From contig CATKXN010000109.1 of the NCBI GenBank assembly GCA_949840605.1, positions 1 through 9,804 of the forward strand: a DNA stretch of 9,804 nucleotides, in the 5' to 3' direction. This document shows, in pieces, positions 1 through 5,687 of the stretch. Position numbers and translations under genes: made by a program. The notes beneath the pieces were generated by a model that saw only the letters and a list, made by a program, of their open reading frames with translations, did no database searches and was not told the DNA's origin. How positions within the stretch are numbered: position 1 is the first letter of the stretch; every line of letters starts with the position of its first letter. The DNA comes from an uncultured Alistipes sp. (GTDB lineage: Bacteria > Bacteroidota > Bacteroidia > Bacteroidales > Rikenellaceae).

Positions 1-37
1 AGTTGCGATGGAAAATTGAGAGACATATTGCTTTGTG

Positions 38-1903
38 ATGAGGTTTCTTTTTGCAAAAATATTCCTGACGGCACTTCTCGTGTCGGCGATCTTCTCGGCA
101 TACGCTGCCGAGAAGGTCACTTTCGAGGCCAATTCGCCGCTGACGGTCGCTGTCGGCGAGGCGTTCCGTGTGGAATTCGCGCTGAACGCCAAACCCGACG
201 GGGACACTTTCAAGGCGCCTTCGTTCGAGGGATTCGACGTGCTGGCCGGACCCGTCGTTTCGCAGGGTTCGTCGGTTCAGATCGTCAACGGCTCGATGAC
301 CAAGAGCGTCAGCTACACCTATACCTTCGTGCTGCTGCCGCAGGCTGCGGGCAACGCGACCGTCGGCGTCGCGGAGGTCAAGGTCGACGGAACGGCCTAC
401 CGGACCCGGCCGCTGCCCGTCGAAATCGTCAACGAGGACGAAGGCGCCGGGACCCGGCAGCAACGGCCGCAGGGCGGTTCGCACCGTCCGGACAATGCGC
501 AGACCGACGCCCAGAGCCAGATCGGCAAGGACGACATCCTGCTGCGGGCCGTCGTGTCGCGCACGTCGGTCTACAAGAACGAACCGCTGCACGTGGCCTT
601 CAAACTCTACACCCGCGTACCTTACGTGAACATCGTGCCCGAATCGGCGCCTTCGTTCAACGGCTTCTGGTCGCAGGACCTCACCGATCCCAATGCGGGC
701 CGCGTGGGGCGTGAAACCTACAACGGCAAGGTCTACGAGACGCGCGTGCTGTACGACTACCTGCTCTATCCGCAGCAGGTGGGGGCGCTGGCCATCGAAC
801 CCGTGGAGATGACCGTCGTGGCGCAGGTCGTGGTGCAGAGCCGCAACGCCGACCCCTTCTTCGGAAGCGGCCGCGAGGTCTATAACGTGCCCCGCAAGGT
901 GCAGAGCCAGCGGGCGACGGTTACGGTCAAACCGCTTCCGGCGGGCGCTCCGGCCAGCTTCAGCGGGGCTGTGGGCAACTTCACGATGGACGCCCAGTTC
1001 CCCTCGGAACGCATCGCGGCCAATTCGGGCGCGACCGTCACGGTGAAGATCTCCGGCACGGGCAACCTCACCTTCGTCCAGGCTCCGAAACTGCCGCTGC
1101 CGACCTCGTTCGAGCAGTATAACGTCAAGACCACCGAGTCGATCAACACCTCGTCGTCGGGCATCTCCGGCTACCGCCAGTTCGAATATCCCTTCATCGC
1201 GCGCGCCGAAGGCACCTACGACCTCGAACCCGTCGAGTTCACCTTCTTCGATCCCCAGCGGATGCAGTACGTGACGCTGAAATCGAAACCGCTGACGCTC
1301 GAAATCACCCCCGACGCCCGCGGCGGCGGAGGCGATGCGGTGGTGATGCAGGGCCGCGGCATGTCGAAGGAGGAGGTGAAAATGCTGGGGCAGGACATCC
1401 GCTACATCAAGCTGAAAGGGGCGCAGCTGCGTTCGGAGCGCGTGCCGTTCATCTTCAGCGCGGCCTACTGGATTCTCCTGGGGGGCATCCTCGTGGTGTT
1501 CGCCATGATCTACGTCGCCCTGCGGAGGCAGATACGCGAGTCGCAGAACGTCGCCCTCGTGCGCGGCAAGCGGGCCAACAAGGTCGCCGTGCAGCGTTTC
1601 CGCGCCGCCCGGCGCTATATGGAGGAGCAGAACCGCCACGCCTTCTACGAAGAGATGCTGCGGGCGCTGTGGGGCTACATGAGCGACAAATTCAACATTC
1701 CCGTGGCCAACCTCACGAAGGAGAACGTCCGCGAGGAACTGCACAAACGGGGCGTTTCGTCCGAAGATTCGCAGCGGTTCACGGACATCATCACACGGTG
1801 CGACGAGGCGCAGTATTCGCCCGTGGAGTCGGCCCGCATGGGCGACGTCTACTCCGAGGGCGTGAACCTGATTTCGCGTATCGAGTCGGTGATAAAACGA
1901 TAG
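38..1903 (+). CDS. batD: BatD, aerotolerance operon membrane protein
   Basis: This is a 621-residue protein of the BatD (oxygen tolerance) family, whose members sit in the cell envelope and are encoded with MoxR, BatA, BatB, BatC and BatE. Their exact biochemical role is unresolved; in Bacteroides fragilis the operon supports aerotolerance. The N-terminus is a signal peptide (residues 1-23, hydrophobic core, cleavage after AYA). Residues about 24-440 form a beta-rich, Ig-like exported region with repeated Val/Thr-rich strands. A single membrane segment lies near residues 474-496, after which a basic, helical cytoplasmic tail of about 125 residues runs to the end, including FYEEMLRALWGYMSDKF. 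Length is normal for the family. I chose ATG 38 over the GTG at 35 because it starts directly with the signal peptide MRFLF. The next gene begins 5 bases downstream. Family assignment is secure; molecular function is not known. Confidence 0.93.
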   Translation: MRFLFAKIFLTALLVSAIFSAYAAEKVTFEANSPLTVAVGEAFRVEFALNAKPDGDTFKAPSFEGFDVLAGPVVSQGSSVQIVNGSMTKSVSYTYTFVLLPQAAGNATVGVAEVKVDGTAYRTRPLPVEIVNEDEGAGTRQQRPQGGSHRPDNAQTDAQSQIGKDDILLRAVVSRTSVYKNEPLHVAFKLYTRVPYVNIVPESAPSFNGFWSQDLTDPNAGRVGRETYNGKVYETRVLYDYLLYPQQVGALAIEPVEMTVVAQVVVQSRNADPFFGSGREVYNVPRKVQSQRATVTVKPLPAGAPASFSGAVGNFTMDAQFPSERIAANSGATVTVKISGTGNLTFVQAPKLPLPTSFEQYNVKTTESINTSSSGISGYRQFEYPFIARAEGTYDLEPVEFTFFDPQRMQYVTLKSKPLTLEITPDARGGGGDAVVMQGRGMSKEEVKMLGQDIRYIKLKGAQLRSERVPFIFSAAYWILLGGILVVFAMIYVALRRQIRESQNVALVRGKRANKVAVQRFRAARRYMEEQNRHAFYEEMLRALWGYMSDKFNIPVANLTKENVREELHKRGVSSEDSQRFTDIITRCDEAQYSPVESARMGDVYSEGVNLISRIESVIKR

Positions 1904-1908
1904 TTGTT

Positions 1909-2727
1909 ATGAAGCGATTGATTCTATTTCTGATCCTGATGTCCGGCATTTTTTGCGCGCGTGCGCAGGAGGGCGCCGACACCGCGGCGCAGTCCGCGGC
2001 CGTCGGGGAGGAATCCGCCGCCGGGACGGTTTCGCCCGAGCAACTCTGGGACCGGGCCAATACGGCCTATGTCAACGGGGATTTCCACACCGCGGCGGAG
2101 ATTTACGAACGGATTCTCGCGCAGGGACTCTCCTCTGTGAAACTCTACTACAATCTGGCCAACGCCTGCTTCAAGGAGGGGCGGCTGGGCAAATCCATTC
2201 TTTTTTACCGCCGGGCGCTGCGGCTCTCCCCGGGCAGCGACGACATCCGCTACAATCTGAGCGTCGCCGAAGCCCGCACGAAAGACAATATCGAGCAGAT
2301 TCCCGAGTTCTTCCTCACGGAGTGGATGCGCGGCGTGCGCCATACGATGAGCTGTACGGCGTGGAGCCTCCTGTCGCTCGCGGCGCTGGCCTGCGCCCTG
2401 GCGCTGTTCCTGACGTATCTGTTGGCACAGCGTTTGCCGCTGCGCAAGACGGGGTTTTACGGAACGCTCGCCGCCGTGGCGGTGTTCATGCTCACGAGCT
2501 GGTTCGCCGTGGGCGAGCGGCGCGAGATGCTGGACGACACGCAAGCCGTGGTGATGTCGCTCTCGACCGCCGTGAAGAGTTCGCCCGACAAGTCGGCCAC
2601 GGACCTCTTCGTGCTGCACGAGGGGACGCTCGTCGAGATCACCGACCGCCTCGACAACTGGTGCGAGATCACCATTGCCGACGGCAAGAAGGGGTGGCTC
2701 GAGTGCAAAACGATCGAAACGATTTAG
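1909..2727 (+). CDS. batE: BatE, TPR and SH3 domain membrane protein
   Basis: A 272-residue protein with the BatE architecture. Residues 1-19 are a signal peptide (MKRLILFLIL core, cleavage after ARA). Residues about 44-111 hold two TPR-type helical pairs, seen in AYVNGDFHTAAEIYERIL and LYYNLANACFKEGRLGKSI, which should bind a protein partner in the periplasm. Two membrane segments follow (about 150-173 and 182-202), then a bacterial SH3 domain (about 212-272) with the typical ending WCEITIADGKKGWL. It presumably works in the envelope complex with BatD and other Bat proteins; this is inferred from the operon and family. The ATG lies 5 bases after the batD stop, and the TAG stop is immediately followed by the recR ATG, so all three genes are probably on one transcript. 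A longer upstream start in this frame (1669) would overlap batD and lacks a signal peptide at its N-terminus, so it is not used. Confidence 0.92.
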   Translation: MKRLILFLILMSGIFCARAQEGADTAAQSAAVGEESAAGTVSPEQLWDRANTAYVNGDFHTAAEIYERILAQGLSSVKLYYNLANACFKEGRLGKSILFYRRALRLSPGSDDIRYNLSVAEARTKDNIEQIPEFFLTEWMRGVRHTMSCTAWSLLSLAALACALALFLTYLLAQRLPLRKTGFYGTLAAVAVFMLTSWFAVGERREMLDDTQAVVMSLSTAVKSSPDKSATDLFVLHEGTLVEITDRLDNWCEITIADGKKGWLECKTIETI

Positions 2728-3324
2728 ATGTCGAAACTTTTACAGGACGTTGTCGGCGAGCTTTCGAAACTCCCGGGCGTGGGACGCCGCACGGCGCTGC
2801 GCCTGGCCATCCACATCCTGCGCATGGAGCGGGATTCGGTGGCCGAGATGACCGCCAGCATTGACCGCTTCCGCAACGAGGTTAAGTACTGCTCGCAGTG
2901 CAACAACCTCTCCGATGAGGAGGTCTGCCCGATCTGTGCCGACCGCGAACGGGACCATGCGACGATCTGCGTCGTGGAGCAGGTCGCCGATGTGCTTTCG
3001 GTCGAGAATACGCGCCAGTACCGGGGGATGTATCACGTGCTGGGCGGGGTGATCTCGCCGATGCAGGGCATCTCGCCCTCGGATCTGAAGATCGACCTGC
3101 TGTGCGAACGCATCGCCCGCGGCGGGGTGAAGGAGGTGATTCTCGCCATCTCGACCTCGGTCGAGGGCGAAACGACGCTTTTCTACCTGATGAACCGCCT
3201 GAGGCAGTTCCCCGGTCTGAAAGTCACCTCCATCGCCCGGGGCATCGGCTTCGGCGACGAGCTGGAATACGTCGACGAACTGACGATCACCCACGCCTTG
3301 CTGAACCGCCGCGAAATCGAATAG
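2728..3324 (+). CDS. recR: Recombination mediator protein RecR
   Basis: RecR acts in the cytoplasm with RecF and RecO to load RecA on gapped single-stranded DNA during recombinational repair. The 198-residue length matches the family (E. coli about 201). Visible in order are the N-terminal helix-hairpin-helix (LSKLPGVGRRTALRLAIHIL, residues 12-31), a four-cysteine zinc site (C55, C58, C67, C70 in CSQC and CPIC), a Toprim domain beginning at ICVVEQVADVLSVENT (from about residue 80, acidic residue E84), and the C-terminal ARGIGFGDELEYVDELT motif (170-186). All key residues are present. The start codon abuts the batE stop with no gap, which suggests translational coupling and shared transcription with the Bat operon. 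The gene is followed by a small hairpin and then by mdh 79 bases downstream. Confidence 0.97.
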   Translation: MSKLLQDVVGELSKLPGVGRRTALRLAIHILRMERDSVAEMTASIDRFRNEVKYCSQCNNLSDEEVCPICADRERDHATICVVEQVADVLSVENTRQYRGMYHVLGGVISPMQGISPSDLKIDLLCERIARGGVKEVILAISTSVEGETTLFYLMNRLRQFPGLKVTSIARGIGFGDELEYVDELTITHALLNRREIE

Positions 3325-3328
3325 CCCG

Positions 3329-3345
3329 CCCGCTTAAGAAGCGGG
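3329..3345 (+). other. Small perfect hairpin after recR
   Basis: The arms CCCGCTT (3329-3335) and AAGCGGG (3339-3345) are perfect complements around an AAG loop, starting 5 bases after the recR stop. No T-run follows (next bases TTGCGAT), so it is a poor intrinsic terminator by the usual criteria. It may protect the 3' end of the bat-recR message or weakly attenuate read-through into mdh. I see no TAnnTTTG element in the rest of the 79-base gap, so whether mdh has its own promoter is not settled by sequence. Confidence 0.45.
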
Positions 3346-3403
3346 TTGCGATAAGCCGAAATCCGGCCGCCGGCTGGAGTAACGAAGATATTAAAAAAAT
3401 AAT

Positions 3404-4408
3404 ATGCGTATGGATTTTGTAACGAACGAGAAACTCACCATCGTGGGTGCGGCCGGCATGATCGGCTCGAACATGGCTCAGACGGCGCTGATGATGCGCC
3501 TGACGCCCAACATTTGCCTGTACGATCCTTACGGACCGGCGCTCGAGGGCGTGGCCGAGGAACTGTTCCACTGCGCCTTCGAAGGGGTGAACATCACCTG
3601 GACGACCGACATCAGGGAGGCTCTGACCGATGCGGCCTATGTCGTATCGTCGGGAGGCGCTGCCCGCAAGGCGGGCATGACGCGCGAGGACCTGCTGAAA
3701 GGCAACGCCGAGATCGCCGCCCAGTTCGGCAAAGACCTCAAGGCCTATTGCCCCGATGTGAAGCACGTCGTGGTGGTCTTCAATCCGGCCGACATCACGG
3801 GCCTCATCGCGCTGATCTACGCGGGGCTGAAACCCTCGCAGGTCTCGACCCTCGCAGCGCTCGACTCCACGCGCCTGCGTTCGGAGCTGGCCAAATACTT
3901 CAGGATTTCGCCCGACGAAATCCGCAACTGCCGCACCTACGGCGGCCACGGCGAGCAGATGGCGGTCTTCGCCTCGACGACGCTCGTCGCCGGACGCCCC
4001 CTTTCGGAGCTGATCGGCAAGGAGATGCCCGAGGGCGACTGGGCCGATCTGCAGCAGCGGGTGATCCAGGGCGGCAAGCACATTATCGACCTGCGGGGCC
4101 GTTCGTCGTTCCAGAGCCCGGCCTACCTCTCGATCTGCATGATCGCCGCGGCCATGGGCGGCAAGCCGTTCGAATATCCTGCCGGGGTGTTCGTGCACAA
4201 CGACGAATTCAAGCATATCCTGATGGCGATGGAGACCTCCATCACGAAAGAGGGTGTCGCCTACAAGAACGTGCAGGGCACGGCCGCGGAGCACAAGAAG
4301 CTCACGGAGAGCTACGAGCACCTGTGCAAACTGCGCGACGAGGTGATCTCGATGGGCATTCTGCCTCCCGTGGACGAGTGGAGACGCCTGAATCCGCACC
4401 TGAAATAG
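3404..4408 (+). CDS. mdh: Malate dehydrogenase (NAD-dependent)
   Basis: This cytoplasmic enzyme of the LDH/MDH superfamily interconverts malate and oxaloacetate with NAD(H); in Bacteroidales it feeds the reductive path to fumarate and succinate. The 334-residue product shows the dinucleotide site GAAGMIG (G15, G18, G21), an acidic residue after strand 2 (D41, NAD preference), the substrate loop RKAGMTRED with arginines R88 and R94, N128 in NPAD, the LDSTR motif (D154, R157) and the catalytic histidine H182 in GGHGEQ. Arginine rather than glutamine at the loop position supports malate over lactate. The ATG at 3410 is an equally good start and gives MDFVTNEKL, which is closer to what I recall of Bacteroides homologues, so the first two residues are uncertain. 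The start is preceded by an AT-rich stretch and no Shine-Dalgarno sequence. A strong terminator follows at 4429-4469. Confidence 0.95.
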   Translation: MRMDFVTNEKLTIVGAAGMIGSNMAQTALMMRLTPNICLYDPYGPALEGVAEELFHCAFEGVNITWTTDIREALTDAAYVVSSGGAARKAGMTREDLLKGNAEIAAQFGKDLKAYCPDVKHVVVVFNPADITGLIALIYAGLKPSQVSTLAALDSTRLRSELAKYFRISPDEIRNCRTYGGHGEQMAVFASTTLVAGRPLSELIGKEMPEGDWADLQQRVIQGGKHIIDLRGRSSFQSPAYLSICMIAAAMGGKPFEYPAGVFVHNDEFKHILMAMETSITKEGVAYKNVQGTAAEHKKLTESYEHLCKLRDEVISMGILPPVDEWRRLNPHLK

Positions 4409-4428
4409 GCCGCCCCCCCCCGAAACCG

Positions 4429-4469
4429 AACATCCCGGTCCTCTGGCGAAGAGAACCGGGATGTTTTTT
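4429..4469 (+). terminator. Intrinsic terminator of mdh
   Basis: The arms AACATCCCGGT (4429-4439) and ACCGGGATGTT (4455-4465) pair over 11 bases. After one C/A mismatch, CTCT/AGAG extends the stem around a GGCGA loop. Six T residues (4464-4469) follow the stem. It ends mdh transcription and also lies just past the stop of the convergent META gene; on that strand the tail is not T-rich, so it should work less well there. Confidence 0.9.
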
Positions 4470-4483
4470 GCGGCGCGATTCCG

Positions 4484-4912
4484 TCATGGCATCGCCTGGA
4501 AGACGGCGCGCAGTTTGCCGTCGCTCAGCAGCAGCAGCATCGGACCGTCCATGTCGTAGTGGGTCGTCGATTCGAGCGCCTGTGCGAATGCGTGCTCCCG
4601 CTCCATGCCGGGGCAGGCCATCATCGTCGAGGCGAGCGGCCCCGTTTTCAGGGTGCGCTTCCCGTCGGTCTTGTAGACTCCCGACAGGCGGTTGCAGGCT
4701 CCGACGGCCGACAGCCGGCTGCCTTCGGCCAGCAGCGTGAGGGTGAACGTGCCCTTCTCGGGACGGACGGTCTCCCCGCCGAGCTGGATCAGCTGCCACT
4801 GGGTCCCAACCAGGGGGCGGCGGGCTTTTTTCTGGTAGGCGCGGCAGTTGCAGCATCCGGCGATAAGTGCCGCGGCGACAGCGACAACCGCAATTCTGAG
4901 CAAAACTTTCAT
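4484..4912 (-). CDS. META domain (HslJ-like) lipoprotein
   Basis: A 142-residue lipoprotein with one META domain, the family that includes E. coli HslJ; its biochemical role is not established. Residues 1-20 are a lipoprotein signal with lipobox LIAGC, placing the lipidated cysteine at C20; a further CxC pattern (C21, C23) follows. The META core is seen in LVGTQWQLIQLGG (about 34-46), the conserved GACNRLSGVY (about 70-79), GPLASTMMACPGMEREHAF (about 91-109) and a final LRAVFQAMP strand. The conserved CNxxSG and MACP elements are both intact, so it is not a degraded copy. I chose the ATG at 4912 because it opens directly with the signal; the reading frame runs upstream to 5005 but that extension is not signal-like and would cross the promoter. 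A TATATTTG -7 element on this strand sits 25 bases ahead. Confidence 0.9.
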   Translation of the reverse strand: MKVLLRIAVVAVAAALIAGCCNCRAYQKKARRPLVGTQWQLIQLGGETVRPEKGTFTLTLLAEGSRLSAVGACNRLSGVYKTDGKRTLKTGPLASTMMACPGMEREHAFAQALESTTHYDMDGPMLLLLSDGKLRAVFQAMP

Positions 4913-4931
4913 CTGATTTTTCGTTTGTTCG

Positions 4932-4965
4932 TTGCTGCAAATATAGGGAATTAATCGTACCTTTG
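4932..4965 (+). promoter_or_regulatory. Possible divergent promoter reading toward ridA
   Basis: TACCTTTG (4958-4965) matches TAnnTTTG on the plus strand. The nearest upstream TTG (4932-4934) is 23 bases away, longer than ideal. If active, it would give ridA a leader of about 150 bases that contains both hairpins described below. Its 3' end overlaps the 8-base palindrome TTGTACAA (4963-4970), which also supplies the -33 TTG of the oppositely directed promoter, so the two promoters would be interlocked. Confidence 0.4.
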
Positions 4966-4970
4966 TACAA
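4938..4970 (-). promoter_or_regulatory. Putative promoter of the META lipoprotein gene
   Basis: On the minus strand TATATTTG (4945 to 4938) matches the Bacteroidetes -7 consensus TAnnTTTG exactly. A TTG that could serve as the -33 element lies at 4970-4968, 22 bases further upstream, slightly longer than the usual spacing of about 19-21. This would give a leader of about 20 bases before the ATG at 4912. The -7 match is direct; promoter activity is inferred. Confidence 0.6.
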
Positions 4971-4995
4971 CTTCCGGACCCGATATTTCCGCTGC

Positions 4996-5043
4996 CGGCG
5001 GGCATAAGTCCCCGCCGAGGCGGGGATTTAGGGGTGGGTAGGA
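4996..5043 (+). repeat. Palindromic intergenic element with alternative hairpins
   Basis: A hairpin with arms TCCCCGCC (5009-5016) and GGCGGGGA (5019-5026) extends by AAG/TTT to about 5006-5029 and is followed by TTTAGGGGTGGGT. An upstream CGGCGGG (4996-5002) can instead pair with CCCGCCG (5011-5017) around an 8-base loop; the two structures share the CCCGCC segment and cannot form together. The look of a G/C palindrome followed by TTTAGGGGTGGGT resembles short intergenic repeats I believe occur widely in Bacteroidetes, but no second copy exists in this window, so the repeat status is inferred. Confidence 0.45.
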
Positions 5044-5051
5044 TTTGTAAA

Positions 5052-5068
5052 CGCAGCCGAAGGCTGCG
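5052..5068 (+). other. Perfect 7-bp hairpin upstream of ridA
   Basis: CGCAGCC (5052-5058) and GGCTGCG (5062-5068) are perfect complements around a GAA loop. No T-run follows, so it is not a typical terminator. It lies 56 bases before the ridA ATG in the same leader as the alternative hairpins at 4996-5029; the remaining stretch to 5124 is AT-rich and shows no other signal I can support. Confidence 0.45.
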
Positions 5069-5124
5069 AATACGGCGGTCGGAAGCCAGAAAGCAGACTT
5101 ATATAATTTTCAGATAATTGTTTT

Positions 5125-5499
5125 ATGAAAACCATCATCGCATCACCCCATGCGCCCAAAGCCGTGGGTCCCTATTCGCAGGCCGTGGAGGCCGGCGGCG
5201 CGCTTTATGTGTCGGGACAGCTGCCGATCGACGCCGCGACGGGCCGGATGGCCGAGGGCGTCGAAGCCCAGACGCGCCGGTCGCTCACGAACCTGGGCCA
5301 TATTCTCCGCGAAGCCGGATACGATTATTCCGACGTGGTGAAAACCACCGTCCTGCTGCAGTCTATCGGCGATTTCGCCGCCATGAACGCCGTCTATGCC
5401 GAGTTTTTCACGGCGGAGATGCCCGCGCGCATGTGCTACGAGGTCGCGGCGCTGCCGATGGGGGCGTTGGTCGAAATCGACGCCGTGGCGGTCAAGTAG
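5125..5499 (+). CDS. ridA: RidA family enamine/imine deaminase
   Basis: RidA (YjgF/YER057c/UK114) proteins hydrolyse reactive enamine and imine intermediates, such as 2-aminoacrylate made by PLP enzymes, to ketoacids and ammonia in the cytoplasm. The 124-residue length is typical of the trimeric fold. The family motifs are present: AVGPYSQAV with Y17, YVSGQLPID around G31, and the C-terminal signature PARMCYEVAALP with the substrate-binding arginine R102 and C104, followed by VEIDAVAVK with the conserved acidic residue E117. The arginine places it in the true RidA subgroup rather than an Rid1-7 subgroup lacking activity. The ATG sits after an AT-rich stretch (ATAATTGTTTT) without a Shine-Dalgarno sequence. 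It appears to be a single-gene unit, separated from the META gene by a divergent control region and closed by a terminator. Confidence 0.95.
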   Translation: MKTIIASPHAPKAVGPYSQAVEAGGALYVSGQLPIDAATGRMAEGVEAQTRRSLTNLGHILREAGYDYSDVVKTTVLLQSIGDFAAMNAVYAEFFTAEMPARMCYEVAALPMGALVEIDAVAVK

Positions 5500-5518
5500 C
5501 CTCCGCGGACCATCCGAA

Positions 5519-5558
5519 GGTGCGTCCCGGATGCCTGGGACGCGCCTTTTCGTCTTTT
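5519..5558 (+). terminator. Intrinsic terminator of ridA
   Basis: GGTGCGTCCC (5519-5528) pairs with GGGACGCGCC (5537-5546) over 10 bases with one G-U pair and an 8-base loop. It is followed by TTTTCGTCTTTT. The end of the T-rich tail overlaps the first of the tandem 11-mers at 5556-5577. Confidence 0.85.
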
Positions 5559-5577
5559 GTAGATAATTTGTGGATAA
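5556..5577 (+). promoter_or_regulatory. Tandem DnaA-box-like 11-mers upstream of nrdJ
   Basis: Two directly adjacent 11-mers, TTTGTAGATAA (5556-5566) and TTTGTGGATAA (5567-5577), differ at one base. The second contains TGTGGATAA, which is TTATCCACA on the minus strand, a perfect match to the bacterial DnaA box. The first reads TTATCTACA, a one-mismatch variant. Both have the same orientation and an 11-base period, about one helical turn, so bound proteins would lie on the same face. They end 15 bases before the putative -33 TTG of nrdJ. E. coli nrdAB is known to be controlled through DnaA boxes, which makes a regulatory role plausible; it is an inference here. Confidence 0.5.
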
Positions 5578-5592
5578 ATTAGGTCCCCGCCG

Positions 5593-5624
5593 TTGGTTTT
5601 TTATTGGGAAAAGCCGCAATTTTG
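5593..5624 (+). promoter_or_regulatory. Putative nrdJ promoter
   Basis: CAATTTTG (5617-5624) fits the Bacteroidetes -7 element TAnnTTTG at all but the first base, and a TTG (5593-5595) lies 21 bases upstream at the expected -33 spacing. Transcription would start near 5631, giving a leader of about 57 bases that opens with a GC hairpin (CCGGG 5630-5634 with CCCGG 5639-5643) and then becomes purine- and A-rich up to the ATG at 5688. Confidence 0.45.
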
Positions 5625-5687
5625 TAGAACCGGGATTCCCCGGCCGGGACGCAGAAATCTGAGAAAATAGATAAGAATAAAGTAGTT

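Noticed and set aside
1..38. The 3' end of an upstream gene, probably batC
   Set aside because: One frame stops at 17-19 (after ATGGAAAAT) and another at 36-38, overlapping the batD ATG. Too few codons are visible to tell which is real, although operon order makes batC the likely neighbour.
1953..2864. A 303-codon plus-strand frame across batE and recR
   Set aside because: Out-of-frame shadow; both batE and recR have clear domains in their own frames.
3287..4399. A 370-codon open frame on the minus strand, opposite mdh
   Set aside because: Antisense shadow of a fully conserved malate dehydrogenase; His/Arg-rich composition and no motif.
3514..4740. A 408-codon plus-strand frame overlapping mdh and the META gene
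   Set aside because: It runs out of frame through mdh, the terminator and the antisense of the META gene; Arg/Pro-rich low-complexity product.
5639..5648. CCCGGCCGGG palindrome in the nrdJ leader
   Set aside because: It overlaps the short leader hairpin and is easily produced by GC-rich sequence; listed only as part of the leader description.
5500..5687. Cobalamin riboswitch or NrdR boxes upstream of nrdJ
   Set aside because: I see no B12-box-like GCCACTG and no paired NrdR palindromes (ACAnTATATnTTGTG type). The only repeat structure is the tandem 11-mer pair and GC hairpins.
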